A stretch of DNA of 64,000 nucleotides. Source: Coleophoma eucalyptorum. Lineage: Eukaryota > Ascomycota > Leotiomycetes > Helotiales > Dermateaceae. Where the stretch lies: NCBI GenBank assembly GCA_026120035.1, contig JALRME010000019.1, positions 310,001 to 374,000 on the forward strand, read 5' to 3'. The translations under genes were made by a program, and so were the position numbers. Below the pieces are notes generated by a model that did not search any database, was not told where the DNA came from, and saw only the letters and a list, made by a program, of their open reading frames with translations. Positions 9,930 through 20,533 of the stretch are shown one piece after another (position 1 is the stretch's first letter; each line of letters opens with the position of its first letter).

Positions 9930-12647
9930 ATCTTCTTCTGGATTCTCTGCAAGTCAGAATGGATTCTTGGAAAAGATTGGAGACTTGGCGTTTTTTCTTT
10001 CTTTCACTTTTACTTTCTTTTTAAACCGCCTATACATTGGTGGTGTGTTGAGATACCCTCATATGGCCTTGTTTACGGCTGTATGTGCCCGCGTTTGTTG
10101 TATCGTCCGTCGGGTCTGGATTCACCTGCCTGGACCTGCTTGTTCTCTTCTTTTTACTCGTTCATACCCCTAGACGTTCTTTGCTGTTTATCTGGCGTCT
10201 TTCTTCGATTTGAGGAGGAGAAGAGAGAAGGATTGTTGGTTGATGATCGGACTTTTTACGCGGTCAAGATTGAGATGATGCAGTGTTTTGGATGATGGAC
10301 AAAGATGACTTATGAGCATGAGACTGGGAATGAGAATTATGACTATGAGAGGGGCCATGAGAATGGTAGATACTACCTTACCTAGAGAACTCATTACAAT
10401 ATTCTTTTGAGTCAACCATATTTGTGATTTATGCATGATGGGTCGAGATATTAAACATCAGTGATGCCGATCTGACGCCGATCTGAGGTCTTCAGTAAAC
10501 AAAGTATGTAGGTATTGGCTATCCTCTCCTTCCTTACTAAGCAAGATTCCATGGCGTTTGGTATTAAAGGTTCTGCTTTAGATGCCAAGATTTCGTATAT
10601 GCTAGGAATTCTTGTATATTATTAAAGTTTTCCCGTATATGCACCGTATTAGGTTCACCACAGCTCGTGTTGACGTTATTCGGAACTCTATTTTACCTCG
10701 GTTCTAAGATCATCTTGGTGTTGATAAGACCTGTACATACACACTTTATTTGACCTCTCCAATTAAGAGCGCCTTAGGCTGAACTACACACAGTTTTACA
10801 TATAAACTGCTCAGTCTTACAGGGTCAATAAAAGAAGCGAGACATCACTTATAAGTCGATATAAGTCAGTCAATACAGCGTCGAGCGACAGTTATGCAAT
10901 ATATGACAACAAGAACAAAATGAGAAGGATATCAACGGCCAAAGAGGTAACTACTTGATAATCTGAGCAAGTAGGAAAAAAATAGCAAGGAAGAAGCTGT
11001 GGGGGCTGTGGAGGCTGCTGGTCCGAAAACACGCAGAGCACCTTGTTGGTAAGTGTTTCCGTTTGTGGACTGATAATGCATGGTCAGGCTTTCGCAGATG
11101 GCTTAGGACGCATATTGTGAGAAATTTCTGTTGATATAATTTAGAAGGGCGTCGGAGTAATAACGTATCCTTAATTTTCCTAAAGTACTTCACTTATTTA
11201 CAACCATTCTTTCTTCTCGTATTAGGCTAAGCGACCACAACATACACGACCCGGGTCTGCAGATTCCCAGTTGCTTTTTCTTGCTAAAGACTAGGCTGCT
11301 GGCCTGGAAACGCATCGCACTCGCTGCATCCTATCACATCCTAACTCTATGTCATTTATTGACTCGCCACGAAAGTTCCACGTTGGTCACTAGAGCCACT
11401 ACCCTGAGTGGTCTGTCTATTTTCATCCTCGCGCTAGACCGTCCTGCATAGCATTATCTAATCCGTGGCTGACTATTTCCGTCCATGCACTACAGTACTT
11501 CTCCTGCATACTCTAGACACGAAGTAGTAATGCATGGCGGAGAGGCTTGATGGGGCTGGAAGCCACGCGATGGAGTTGCGCAAGCACGAAGAGCGTGGCG
11601 TGGGAAATATTCTTTGGGGGCTGTAAAACACGTCCTGTTGAGGACCAGAGTGGTACAGGCTAGTTTGCGCCATATGGAAGCTGCACTCATCCTTTTATGG
11701 TTTGAAGAAGGAGACCCGAGAAAGAGAGCCCCTGAGATCACCGGCGCTACCTGTGGTGGTGAGTCTCAGCATTACATATCTTTTTGTTGCGCGGCGGGTT
11801 AAATCTGCACTACGGATGTTCTGGGCATTATCCAAGACAACATGGGAGGATTAAGCGTGTGGATGTTTTGATAGGAGCCTTTAGGCTGGAGATTGTCATT
11901 ATCGGACGAATAACAACTATTCAAATGAAGAAAGTCCAAGTCTACAACTTTAACGCTTTATAGTTTTGCACACCTCCTTGTATATGCCTACTGCGCTCGG
12001 ATATCCATGGCATATTCTTAAATCCTACCTCCCTTATCGCTTTCGAAACAGTTCGAGCATTTCTGCGGGCGGAAAGTTACTCACCCTTCTTTCTATACAG
12101 GTGCTCAAAGTCCGTGGCTTCAAGACTTCCTTTTGCAACGCCTTTGGATATCGTCTTTCGCTGCCTGAGGGAAATTAGTTCAGAGACGATGTTGGTATGC
12201 AAGTACAGGGCTGTGCTTGATGCTGGTTGGATCCTGGACCTAAGGCGTGACGCTGGAGTATGTTCTCGAGGGTACATAGTGTGAGATCTTGATTCCTGGT
12301 TCTCCTGAGTTGGGGACAGAGCCAGCGACTCAAAACATCATGGAAGGTAATACCTAATAAAATCCAGAGACAAGAAAGGGGGGACTTAAAGCAGAGAAAC
12401 GAATAAGAGTCTATGTTATGTTGCGCTATCGCTTTTGCTCTCTTCGCCTTCTATACTACTTCCCCATCTATGTCAGTTTCCCTCAAAGTCCCCAGGACTG
12501 AATGCCACACTCAACAAGTCTGTACTCGACAAGTGAAAGAAAAAAGAGTCCAGCCGATCAAATCAGCTTACCGCCATTCGCTATGCAAAACAAACTCCGA
12601 CAAGGTCTTCCCACGTCTATACGTCACGTTCTCCAGCTCGACTTGAA
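9930..12647. other. long intergenic region with repeat copy A
   Basis: No supported gene over 2.7 kb between the convergent thaumatin-like and ankyrin genes. The proximal part is probably 3' UTR. From about 10.4 kb the sequence becomes AT-richer and contains one copy of a dispersed repeat. Remaining short frames look random. Confidence 0.5.
10600..10825 (+). repeat. dispersed repeat, copy A (second copy at 59.13 kb)
   Basis: About 226 bases aligning in the same orientation to 59128-59354. Shared strings include CCCGTATATGCACC, ATTAGGTTCA, CACAGCTC, ACACACAGTTTTACA and ACTGCTCAGTCT. Many visible differences are C/T or G/A transitions, as expected for RIP or old decay. No coding capacity and no clear terminal inverted repeats, so the element class is unknown (solo LTR, MITE or other). 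Confidence 0.75.
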
Positions 12648-13451
12648 TCACGCCTCGCCTTGGGCTGCCTTTAGCGCGGCCAATTCCTTCTTTTTCTCCT
12701 CCTGTTGACGCTTGAACTCCTCGGGGTCAAAATCACTATCACTGCCACTTCCTGCATAGTCATCCTCCAAAGCTTCTTCTTCATGCTCCTCAGCTTGCAG
12801 GGCTGCCATCTCCCGCTCGCGCTCCGCCTCTTCGGCCGCTTCCTGGAAGAGGCGCTTCAGCTCAACGTTTCTAGGATCGAGGAGTTGCACAGCTGTGAGT
12901 TTGGCTTTGTTGCGGATGGATGCGTCCGAGCCGGCTTCAAGCATCATGGAGATTAGGTTGTAGGCTGCGGAGGGCTCATTGTCGGGGGACGGAGGCGTAG
13001 GTGGGAGAGAATTGATGAAGCGGATTGCGGAGTGCAGCGGCGTATCGCCTTCTCGGGCGTTGATGGGATCGCACTCGAATCCATCTTGGTCTAACAACAT
13101 ATCGATTACCTCATCTAATCCCAATCAGTTCCGACTTCCGCTGTAACTCTGTATTGCTACTCACAGTTTCCTCGCAGTGCAGCTTCGTGGTAGATGTAGT
13201 TTCCAAGCACCGTCTTAGTGCTGTTCAGTACCTCAGCGGCCTTCTCCTCTCCTCCCAGTGTTGAGATAACGTCGGCGAGCAGATCGGTGTTGTTGCGTCT
13301 GCATGCTTCGATTAGAAGCTCTCCCGGGGAGGCACCCTAAGCGTTTGTAAGTATACGGTCTGATGTTCATACTGTTTGAGGACGGCTGGAAGTAATTCCT
13401 TGCACATACCTCTTCTTCCTCGTGTTCAATTTGCGATCTTGGATCAGCCAT
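12648..13451 (-). CDS. small ankyrin-repeat protein with acidic C-terminus
   Basis: Three exons (minus): 13451-13410, 13336-13165, 13114-12648; 226 residues. Ankyrin-type helices run from about residue 17: GELLIEACRRNNTDLLADVI, then YIYHEAALRGNYEVIDMLLD, then GDTPLHSAIRFINSL and the ISMMLEAGSDASIRNK block. The C-terminal third is a charged coiled segment (EAAEEAEREREMAALQ), a very acidic stretch (DDYAGSGSDSDFDPEEF) and a Lys-rich end. Size and layout resemble yeast Yar1, the ankyrin chaperone of ribosomal protein uS3, but the assignment is only suggestive. The gene is divergent from the Rpc11 gene, sharing about 420 bases upstream. Confidence 0.88.
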
Positions 13452-13870
13452 GTTGTCTAAGTATCAGTGGGAATAATGCTTGGAAGTCCCCTCTTGAACA
13501 GTAATTGCGAGATTTAGAGACGAAGGACTTTCAGCAGAGCGCTTGCAAGATAGGTGCGCAAAGAAAATAAAATAGACAGGTAGGGGCCACAGTCTTTTGA
13601 AAATCAATGCCGAAGTAGATTCCCCAGATTTGAAGGGTAGTGGGGTGTTGGATGTTGCTAAAAGGAGGAGCTGGGCGGTTCATGAGACAAGGCAAACAAG
13701 GCTGAATCGAGTTAACACGCGGCCGCGTAGCCATCACGTGCGAAATATATTTTCTGGATGCCTCCAAAAATTCCCAAATCGTCATGACCGTTTGCGCCGG
13801 CATAAATCGCCATTACATTTAACCCAAAATCCTCAGAAGCTACTTTTGTAAGCTATAGAAAAAGTTCGAT
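13452..13870. promoter_or_regulatory. shared divergent upstream region, ankyrin gene / Rpc11
   Basis: The 419 bases separate two divergently transcribed start codons and must hold both promoters. It contains GCGGCCGC near 13720 and a CACGTG E-box-like hexamer near 13735. No separate gene seen. Confidence 0.4.
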
Positions 13871-14326
13871 ATGTTACTCTGTAAGTCTTCTGGGTCTCAA
13901 ATCCACTGGGGGAAAAAACAATTCTAACTACTTCTACCCCACCAGTCTGCCCCTCATGCAGCAACGTCCTCACGGTGTCTCAGACGACCGTTGACAACGA
14001 TCCTACCAACCGCCTCGAATGCCTTACCTGCCCCTATGAATACGTGATCAACAAACGGTACTATGAGCGCAAGATCTTCACCCGTCCGGAGCGCGAGGAC
14101 GTCTTTGGTGGCCCTGGCGCTTGGGATAATGCGGATAAGTCCCAGACGCAATGTCCTAAGGAAGGCTGTGATGGTGAGGAGGCGGCGTTCTTCCAGGTGC
14201 AGATTCGCAGTGCAGATGAGCCCATGACGAGTTTCTACAAGGTGAGTTTTGTGAAGTGGAAGTGGCAGTTTGGCATACTGATTGGGACAGTGCATGACCT
14301 GTGGAAATCGCTGGAGAGAGAATTAG
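13871..14326 (+). CDS. RPC11: RNA polymerase III subunit Rpc11 (TFIIS-like RNA cleavage subunit)
   Basis: Three exons: 13871-13880 (only 10 nt), 13946-14241, 14291-14326; 113 residues, the usual size. The N-terminal zinc ribbon begins FCPSCSNVL and pairs with LECLTCPYEY. The C-terminal TFIIS-type ribbon has CPKEGCDGEEAAFFQVQIRS followed by the acidic hairpin ADEP, and closes with CMTCGNRWREN, which is split off on the short last exon. Rpc11 gives Pol III its intrinsic 3' RNA cleavage and aids termination and reinitiation. The invariant RSADEP acidic pair is present, so activity should be intact. The last exon was found by its conserved ending, since the frame simply runs on into the intron otherwise. 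Confidence 0.95.
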
Positions 14327-14784
14327 AAATTTGTGGAGATATGAAGGGACCGCGAGGTCAAGAGATGCATGGGGATTGCTTTCAGCGAGGTGTTTGGGAC
14401 TTTTATGGAGTATATTGGGCATATGCTGCGGCATGGCATGGCGTGGCATGGCGTGGCATGGCATTTACAGTCCTATTCTGAATAAACTGATACTGCTTAA
14501 TTTTGCGCATGAAATGACGTTAGAAAGCGCAAAAGCGCTGACGAAGGCCACTGTGACAGCCGGTCTATATCTGAGATGGAGGTGTCGCTTGTGCCAACTT
14601 TCACCTCACTCAGCCTCGCGTTCTATAACGAAATCGTTTGTGATATGATAACCTCCCAGACTCTGCTTCATCTTTTCCTTGAAGATAATTGCGTGTGGAA
14701 CTTTTCCTACCAATCAAACTCCCAACGCCGTAGCCTCTCCCAAGGCAACTCCAACAAACGCCATAACCAACCCAAACACTCCGC
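14327..14784. other. convergent intergenic region Rpc11 / Med31
   Basis: 3' flanks of two convergent genes. Contains a short tandem of GGCATGGCGT-type units at about 14431-14464. No gene seen. Confidence 0.5.
14431..14464. repeat. GGCATGGCGT short tandem repeat
   Basis: About three imperfect copies of a 10-base unit (GCATGGCATG / GCGTGGCATG / GCGTGGCATG) just downstream of the Rpc11 stop codon. Confidence 0.7.
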
Positions 14785-15233
14785 TCACGATGCAATATTA
14801 TGCAAGCTTGCCTTTCCACCTTCCTCAACCATAGCCTGCACAACCTGCAAGCTCAAGATATCCTTCCGAAAGCGCTCCTGCTGCAACAGCTCCAGGTTCT
14901 TGAGCGTCGGGCCAGGGAAGTTGAGGAACTTGGTGTAAGGCGGTGAAGCGAAGTATTGGAGATACTTGAGATAGGCGATGAAGGGTGGTGACTCGAGGTA
15001 CTTTTGCATAGCAAGATGGTTTAGGTAGTAAGGCGAGGCTAGGGATTGTACGAACTGGATCAATGGGGTTGCGATGTCAGTAGGAGGTATTATAACAAGG
15101 CTAGAGGAGGTTGTACCTCTAACTCAATCTCAAAGCGCGTGAAGCCGCCATACTTGGGTTCGCCTTCGGTGGGAACCGGCGGCGGGGCTTGGGTATCGGC
15201 CATGCTGGCATCTGGTGGAGAGATTGAAGTCAT
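14785..15233 (-). CDS. MED31: Mediator complex subunit 31 (Soh1)
   Basis: Two exons (minus): 15233-15117 and 15054-14785, intron GTACAA...ATCCAG, 128 residues. After a Pro-rich leader the family core starts KYGGFTRFEIELE and continues across the intron with FVQSLASPYYLNHLAMQKYL and ESPPFIAYLKYLQYF, the most conserved block of Med31. It ends with FPGPTLKNLELLQQERFRKD. Med31 sits in the Mediator middle module with Med7 and supports RNA polymerase II transcription. The start at 15233 gives MTSISPPDAS; a second ATG at 15203 (MADTQ) is a possible alternative. Confidence 0.95.
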
Positions 15234-15696
15234 GATGGTCGAGGGTCGAAGACGAGATGAGGCTACTGATACCGATGGAGGAGCACGAGGCTGACAAGCA
15301 GAGAACACCGCCGTACCTTGCGTGCATACTACTCCTGCTGAACTCAGACCGGTTCACCGCGAAAGGCTGCGGATCGTAAAGGCTTGGCAGTCTAAATCTA
15401 ATCTAACCGAACTCTCAGCCAAGAGCATCCATGCACGTGCCGGAGGAATTCATGGTATACGGAGTAAACAGGCAAACACAGAATCCCCTATTTCCCTCGA
15501 GGATTTGGAAATTAGATGGGTATTCGAGATTGCGCAGAAGGGTCTGGAAAATATTTGCGTTTCAGATTGACAGCAGCTTATCGCGCATTAAAATTAAAGA
15601 ATAAGGGAGCGGCTCTTGAGTTCAGGGGGAAGTTGGGACGATCTCACCGCTTGGGACAAGTGAGGGTCCGTTGTTATGCAACGACAGTACAACATA

Positions 15697-15716
15697 GTAC
15701 GTACCAAGGTACGTAC
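15697..15716. repeat. 20-base palindrome GTACGTACC-AA-GGTACGTAC
   Basis: Two perfect 9-base inverted arms around an AA centre, about 460 bases upstream of the Med31 start. Such a site could bind a dimeric regulator; this is inference. Confidence 0.6.
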
Positions 15717-16502
15717 AGGTTCCGCAGGGAGGTGGACGGCCATCTGAATATCACAATGAAAGGAATGCTCGATCAGCCTGGATGATAACACATACTGAAG
15801 AGCAGGTCTGGGGAACTTGCTTGAAGGGACGGGATCGTCCTGGAAGTGGATAATACGAAAAGTTTTGCTGCGTCATAAGGCCAGACTGAAGGCTGGCTCT
15901 ATGCAAACACATCACATGTGCTTTGCTCTGGTGCTCCCGTCTGATGGGGGGGGGGGGGTACGCCACGAACGCAGTACTACTACAGCTAATGCTCCTACTA
16001 CTGTATGAAGAAGTCATGGAGAATTCCATCTTCCACCCGGCGGTTGAGGCTTGTGGAGAGAGAGCAGCCAGAGGGTGGGGAAAAAGAGAGTCACGCGTGA
16101 AGAGGAGCAGAAGCTTCTGCAAGCCAGCAGAAAGGGAAGCAAAGATGAAGCAGGTACTACCGGCCGACCTGCCTGTCTCGAGTCAAGTTGGGTAGATGAT
16201 CGAAGCGACTGAATTACTACTGTAAGTAGTGAAGAGAGTCACTGCATGACGATTATTCATTATCCAACTGGACAAAGCCCACTGGTGTAAGTCCCGACTC
16301 CCGACTCCCGACGCTCGCAATCCGGAAATATCCCCTACGCTACCGTTCCCTACGCTCCAGTCCCCTAAGCTACTTACTGTCTTCAGGTCAGCGTTCCCCA
16401 TAAAACTGCGAGGCGATCAGCATGCAGCGGGTAGGTATTCCATAAGTATCAACGTCCGCGGACACACCAGGAGGAGTGAACGGGGACCAGGACCAGAGGG
16501 AG

Positions 16503-16540
16503 ATGGGACGACATGGGATGGGACGGGATGGGATGGGACG
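16503..16540. repeat. GGGATGGGAC-type short tandem repeat
   Basis: Several imperfect copies of GATGGGAC/GATGGGAT in the Med31-Pal1 intergenic region, GC-rich and non-coding. Confidence 0.6.
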
Positions 16541-17799
16541 AGTATGCTTACTTCCAGATGCTTAGTAGGGACTGAACCCGAAGGAGAAAAGCATGGAGAG
16601 CGAGCGCGAGAGAGAAAGGGCAGGAAATGCCTGTATCGAGCGCCCAAGATGGTCCCCTCACTCGCCAAGCCCAAGTGGTGAATGGGAGCTGCTAAGTAAG
16701 GAAGCTGCAGGGCCGCCCGTGGCTTGTCTTTTTTTTTACCTTCGGGTGTCCGGGCTAAGGTACAGACGACGGAATGCTGATGAATGCTGGATGCTGGAAG
16801 CTGGATGGTTGATGGATAAGTCGCTGCTGAAAAGCACATTTACTCATTCTTGTTCCTTCTTTGCTTGCTAGCAAATATCAAATGAAAGCGCGTCCCCCAA
16901 TTTAACTAACTCCCTGCGCTCCTTCTTTCTTCTTCCCATCATCCTCTTTCTCTCTCCATACTCTCTCTTTCTCTCTCTCCCTCCTGTAGCTCTCCCTCGG
17001 CCACCCTCGGCGCATCCTCTCACTTCGCGGTCCCTAGGAAACAAAATTCAATCATCGCCTGACATTTATTTGCCATTTGGATACTGCGACTGTGACTCCA
17101 TTCTCGACCGACAGCAACGCCAGCTAGAAGCTCCAGCTGTGTTTCTCCCGTTACCATCGCAAAGAAAGGGAGCCGGTCGGAAGACAGACAACCACCAGCT
17201 CCTCCTCCTCTTCCACCCCTCTCATCTCTACCACGACAACCATTACTTCCTACCAACCAGCTCCTTCGCGATCCTCCCCGAATTTCCTCGAATCAGCACA
17301 TCTTATTTCGATCAGCAGTTGTAGCAGCGTCACCACACCACTTCATATCACATATCACTGCACATCACATCACATCGCAATCAGAGCCCAATCCTCTACG
17401 CCTCTCCTATCCGCTCCCTTTTATGTGGAAGAACAGACGAATTGGCGAACCTTTAGCCAGTCCCACAGCACCAGCAAGATCCGTGCTGTACCTGCGCGCG
17501 CCGCGTTGACCAGCAGCAACCAATACCCGCCAGCTAGCCTCGGTAGCCCATCTGAACCATTTCTCCCAAACAATACCTCTCCACCTCCGCCTGAACATAC
17601 ATTCCAATCCATTCAACCCTAAACGCGTTCGACGAAACGAACCTGTCTTCTGTTTGTCTGTGTCCCTCCATCGTCGCCAAAGACCCGCTGTTTTGCCGCC
17701 GACCTCAGCCCCTGAATCCCGTCCAACAAAGCATTACCTGCGTTCCTCGTTCCCTCTACAAGTCAGGTTTTCATCCTGGGCGCTGATAACATTGCCACC

Positions 17800-19731
17800 A
17801 TGTCTGTGGTCCAACCAGATTCAGGAGGTAAGTCTTACAACCCAGCATGCCAACTATCCCACGCTTCGACACCTCAATCACCCTCTCCCCACTTAACCAA
17901 AGAAGGAACGTATCAAGTCGGATATCGTTGTTTCACCACTTCAAATCGCCTCTTGCATGAACCCGTTCTGGTGCTAATCTTGTTCCTATCCAGAGTCGCG
18001 TCTCTCACCTGGTCTATCTCTCAATCTATCCTCCAACAACCCCTTTCGTAATCGTGCTGCTTCTCCTGCTCTTTCTTCCAACTCGAATCAACGTTCTCCT
18101 CTCGACCCTCCCCCTCGTCCAGTCTCTCGCAACCCCTTTTTGGACGCGACACCCCTCAATCACACCCAGCAATCTACGTTTGGATCCCCAGAGAAGATGG
18201 CGTTTGGACCGGATGCTAAAGAACCGCCAAGATCAGCATTAACTGGCAATGCGGCAGACCTGTTTGTACGTCATTCCAATTTCACCTGTCAAAGTCAAAC
18301 TCCTGCACGACCTTTTAAAGAGGCGGCTGGTCCCCTATTGCTTTATTTTCCCACCGTCTGTAAACCAGAAACATGGCGACTCAGCTTCTAACTTTGAACC
18401 TTCAGGACAACTTGACCCTCGATGACAAGCCGTCTTCGAGTGGCATTCGACCGCCCCCAAGGAATGAACATGTTAGGCCACGAGGGCCTCCACCAAGTCA
18501 TCGCCCAAGCCGATCTCAAGAGGAGGCCATGCGTGCCCGTCGTAGAGAGGCCGGTGGATCTAGTCGACCACGCCAATCCAAGGAAGAGTTGAACATATTT
18601 GCAGACCCCTCCGATTCTCCCAAGAAAGATGCATCTCGACGACCACGACGAAACTCCGATTCTTCTGTCGCCCTCGATGAAGACGAGAAGAAGCGTCAGG
18701 AAAGGCGACGACGTGAACGTGAGCGCAGACACGCCGATCGTGCTAAGGCTCAGGGCAAGCGACCGAAGAATCTCGATGTCATCGACAAGCTTGACGTTAC
18801 TAGCATTTATGGCAAAGGAAGTGAGTAGTTTAAATCGATTGTAAGGTCGATCCCAATTAATTGCTTTTTAGTCTTCCATCACGATGGCCCATTCGATGCT
18901 TGCAACCCCCACCGAAACCGTAAGGGTAGCCAACGCGCTCCAATGTCAGCATTTGCAAAGGATTCTCTCAACAACTCTTTGGGAGGGTCTGGGCCTCTGA
19001 ACAAGAGACCAGACCACGCAACATTCATGGGCAACAACGATGATGAAGCGTTTTTGGACTATGCTAAGGGAGGAGCTGATGCTTATGGTTATGAGTCTTA
19101 TGCCAACGGCGCTGTCCGACCTGAGGGAACTCAGAGATCCGAGTCACACGTTATGGACGCACTCACTCGAGTAGAGCCTGTCCATGGAGACGAAAGTTTG
19201 GGATTGGGTACCTCTACCTTCTTGGAGGGTGCCCCCGCCTCAAGAACCGCTATGCAACGTAGAGAGAGCGAGACTGGAAACGAAGGAGGACTGTCCCGAA
19301 AGAAGTCCTTGGCTCAAAAAATACGTGGTATTAGCAACAACCGAAGGGATTATGGACCATCCGGTCGCATTACCAGTCCCGAGGGTGTTTACAATCCAAC
19401 TTCCCCAGAAGGAGCATACACACCGAGCGGGCACAAGTCAACAGAATCTAACCCATTTGCTGCTGAGTTCAGTGGAAAAGATAAGGCCGAGACAACCATT
19501 AAAATTGCAGAGCCAGAGCGTAGACCGGGTGGACGTGCCAGAGCACCAAGTAGTCCACGACGCGGATTTGCCGAGGGCGGTCTTCAAAGGCGACAGACTA
19601 GTGATGGAAGTGCGGAGCAGCCAGCCCCAAAGACTGGCGGAGGTTTCCTGTCCAGAGTGAAGAGTTTGAAGGGAGGACCAAGAAAGACTCGTCCTGAGCG
19701 ACCGCAAATCCCAGCTCAACCTGAAGTATGA
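17800..19731 (+). CDS. PAL1: Pal1-family cell morphology protein
   Basis: Four exons: 17800-17827, 17994-18265, 18406-18820, 18872-19731; 524 residues. The ATG lies in a perfect GCCACC context. Pal1 proteins localise to growing tips and endocytic sites (fission yeast Pal1, budding yeast Pal1/Pal2). The family core is spread over exons 3-4: SKEELNIFADPSDSPKK, an Arg-rich basic helix (DEKKRQERRRRERERRHADR), NLDVIDKLDVTSIYGKG and, after the last intron, FHHDGPFDACNPHRNRKG, the strongest signature. NPFRNR near the N-terminus resembles an NPF endocytic motif. The C-terminal half is Ser/Pro/Gly-rich and probably disordered, with tandem-like TSPEGVYNPTSPEGAYTPSG. The long pyrimidine-rich leader upstream suggests regulated translation, but that is inference. 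Confidence 0.93.
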
Positions 19732-20533
19732 GGAACTTGAGACGAGTTGACCGAGTGCATTCGAACAGACAACATATTGAAGAATAGCTGGATGATGAGC
19801 ACTTTCCCTTACCGAATTTGTTTGTCTTCAAATTTCACTACCTGTTGCAACTAGCACGGTAGAAATCACCTTTGCGATAAATCGCTTTCTTGGATATGGG
19901 TATGGGTTAAGGGGCAGCAAGCAGTAGAGGTAGTTGGGGCTATGAAAGCCAGTATAGGCGCTCATGCTCATGTCATAAATGGACGGCGTAATCAGGATTG
20001 ATAAGTGAATAGGGATATGGGACGGCGATGTAGTAAATTGAATGATGATGAACCAGCTTTGATTGACATGGGTACGAAAGTGATAAGGTGCAAGAGGATG
20101 GCAGCAGGACCCCAAAATAACTGTAAATTGCATATTTTGTACATACATGCCAGACCGTAACTCGGGAATTGAGCGGTGATGGATTCTGAGAACGTCTCAC
20201 GTGCAGATCAGCTGATTAGCCACATTCCTCGAGGCTCTGATATCCATCAATTGGGCGTTTCCAACGCACATGGTTGAATGGATGCGTACCGAACAGTTCT
20301 TGCCTTACCTGCTACATAGATGTTTCTCTGAGTTTCGACTACCCGTCAACCAAGAAAGTGGGTGCCTGAAGACAAGGCCTTTCTTACAATGGCTTTTAAC
20401 GCCCTCCTTGAAAGCACCAGTCTTCAAGCATCTTAAAAGTGTTTCTACAGATCTTGATTGGAATTTAAACCACTGAATCCAGAGCCAAGGGCACCAACTC
20501 CTGGGTCCCACATTCTCCTGGGTCATTCTCAGA
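19732..20533. other. intergenic Pal1 / Rad51-like
   Basis: 3' flank of Pal1 and probable promoter of the next gene. Short overlapping frames on both strands show no family signal. Confidence 0.5.

Larger units (their letters stand above)
15234..17799. promoter_or_regulatory. long divergent upstream region, Med31 / Pal1
   Basis: No gene supported in 2.6 kb. The Pal1-proximal 900 bases (about 16900-17799) are very pyrimidine-rich, as in long 5' leaders of fungal growth genes. The rest contains a near-perfect 20-base palindrome at 15697-15716, a run of 13 G at 15946-15958, three tandem ACTCCCG units near 16294-16312 and GATGGGAC-type repeats near 16503-16540. Confidence 0.5.
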
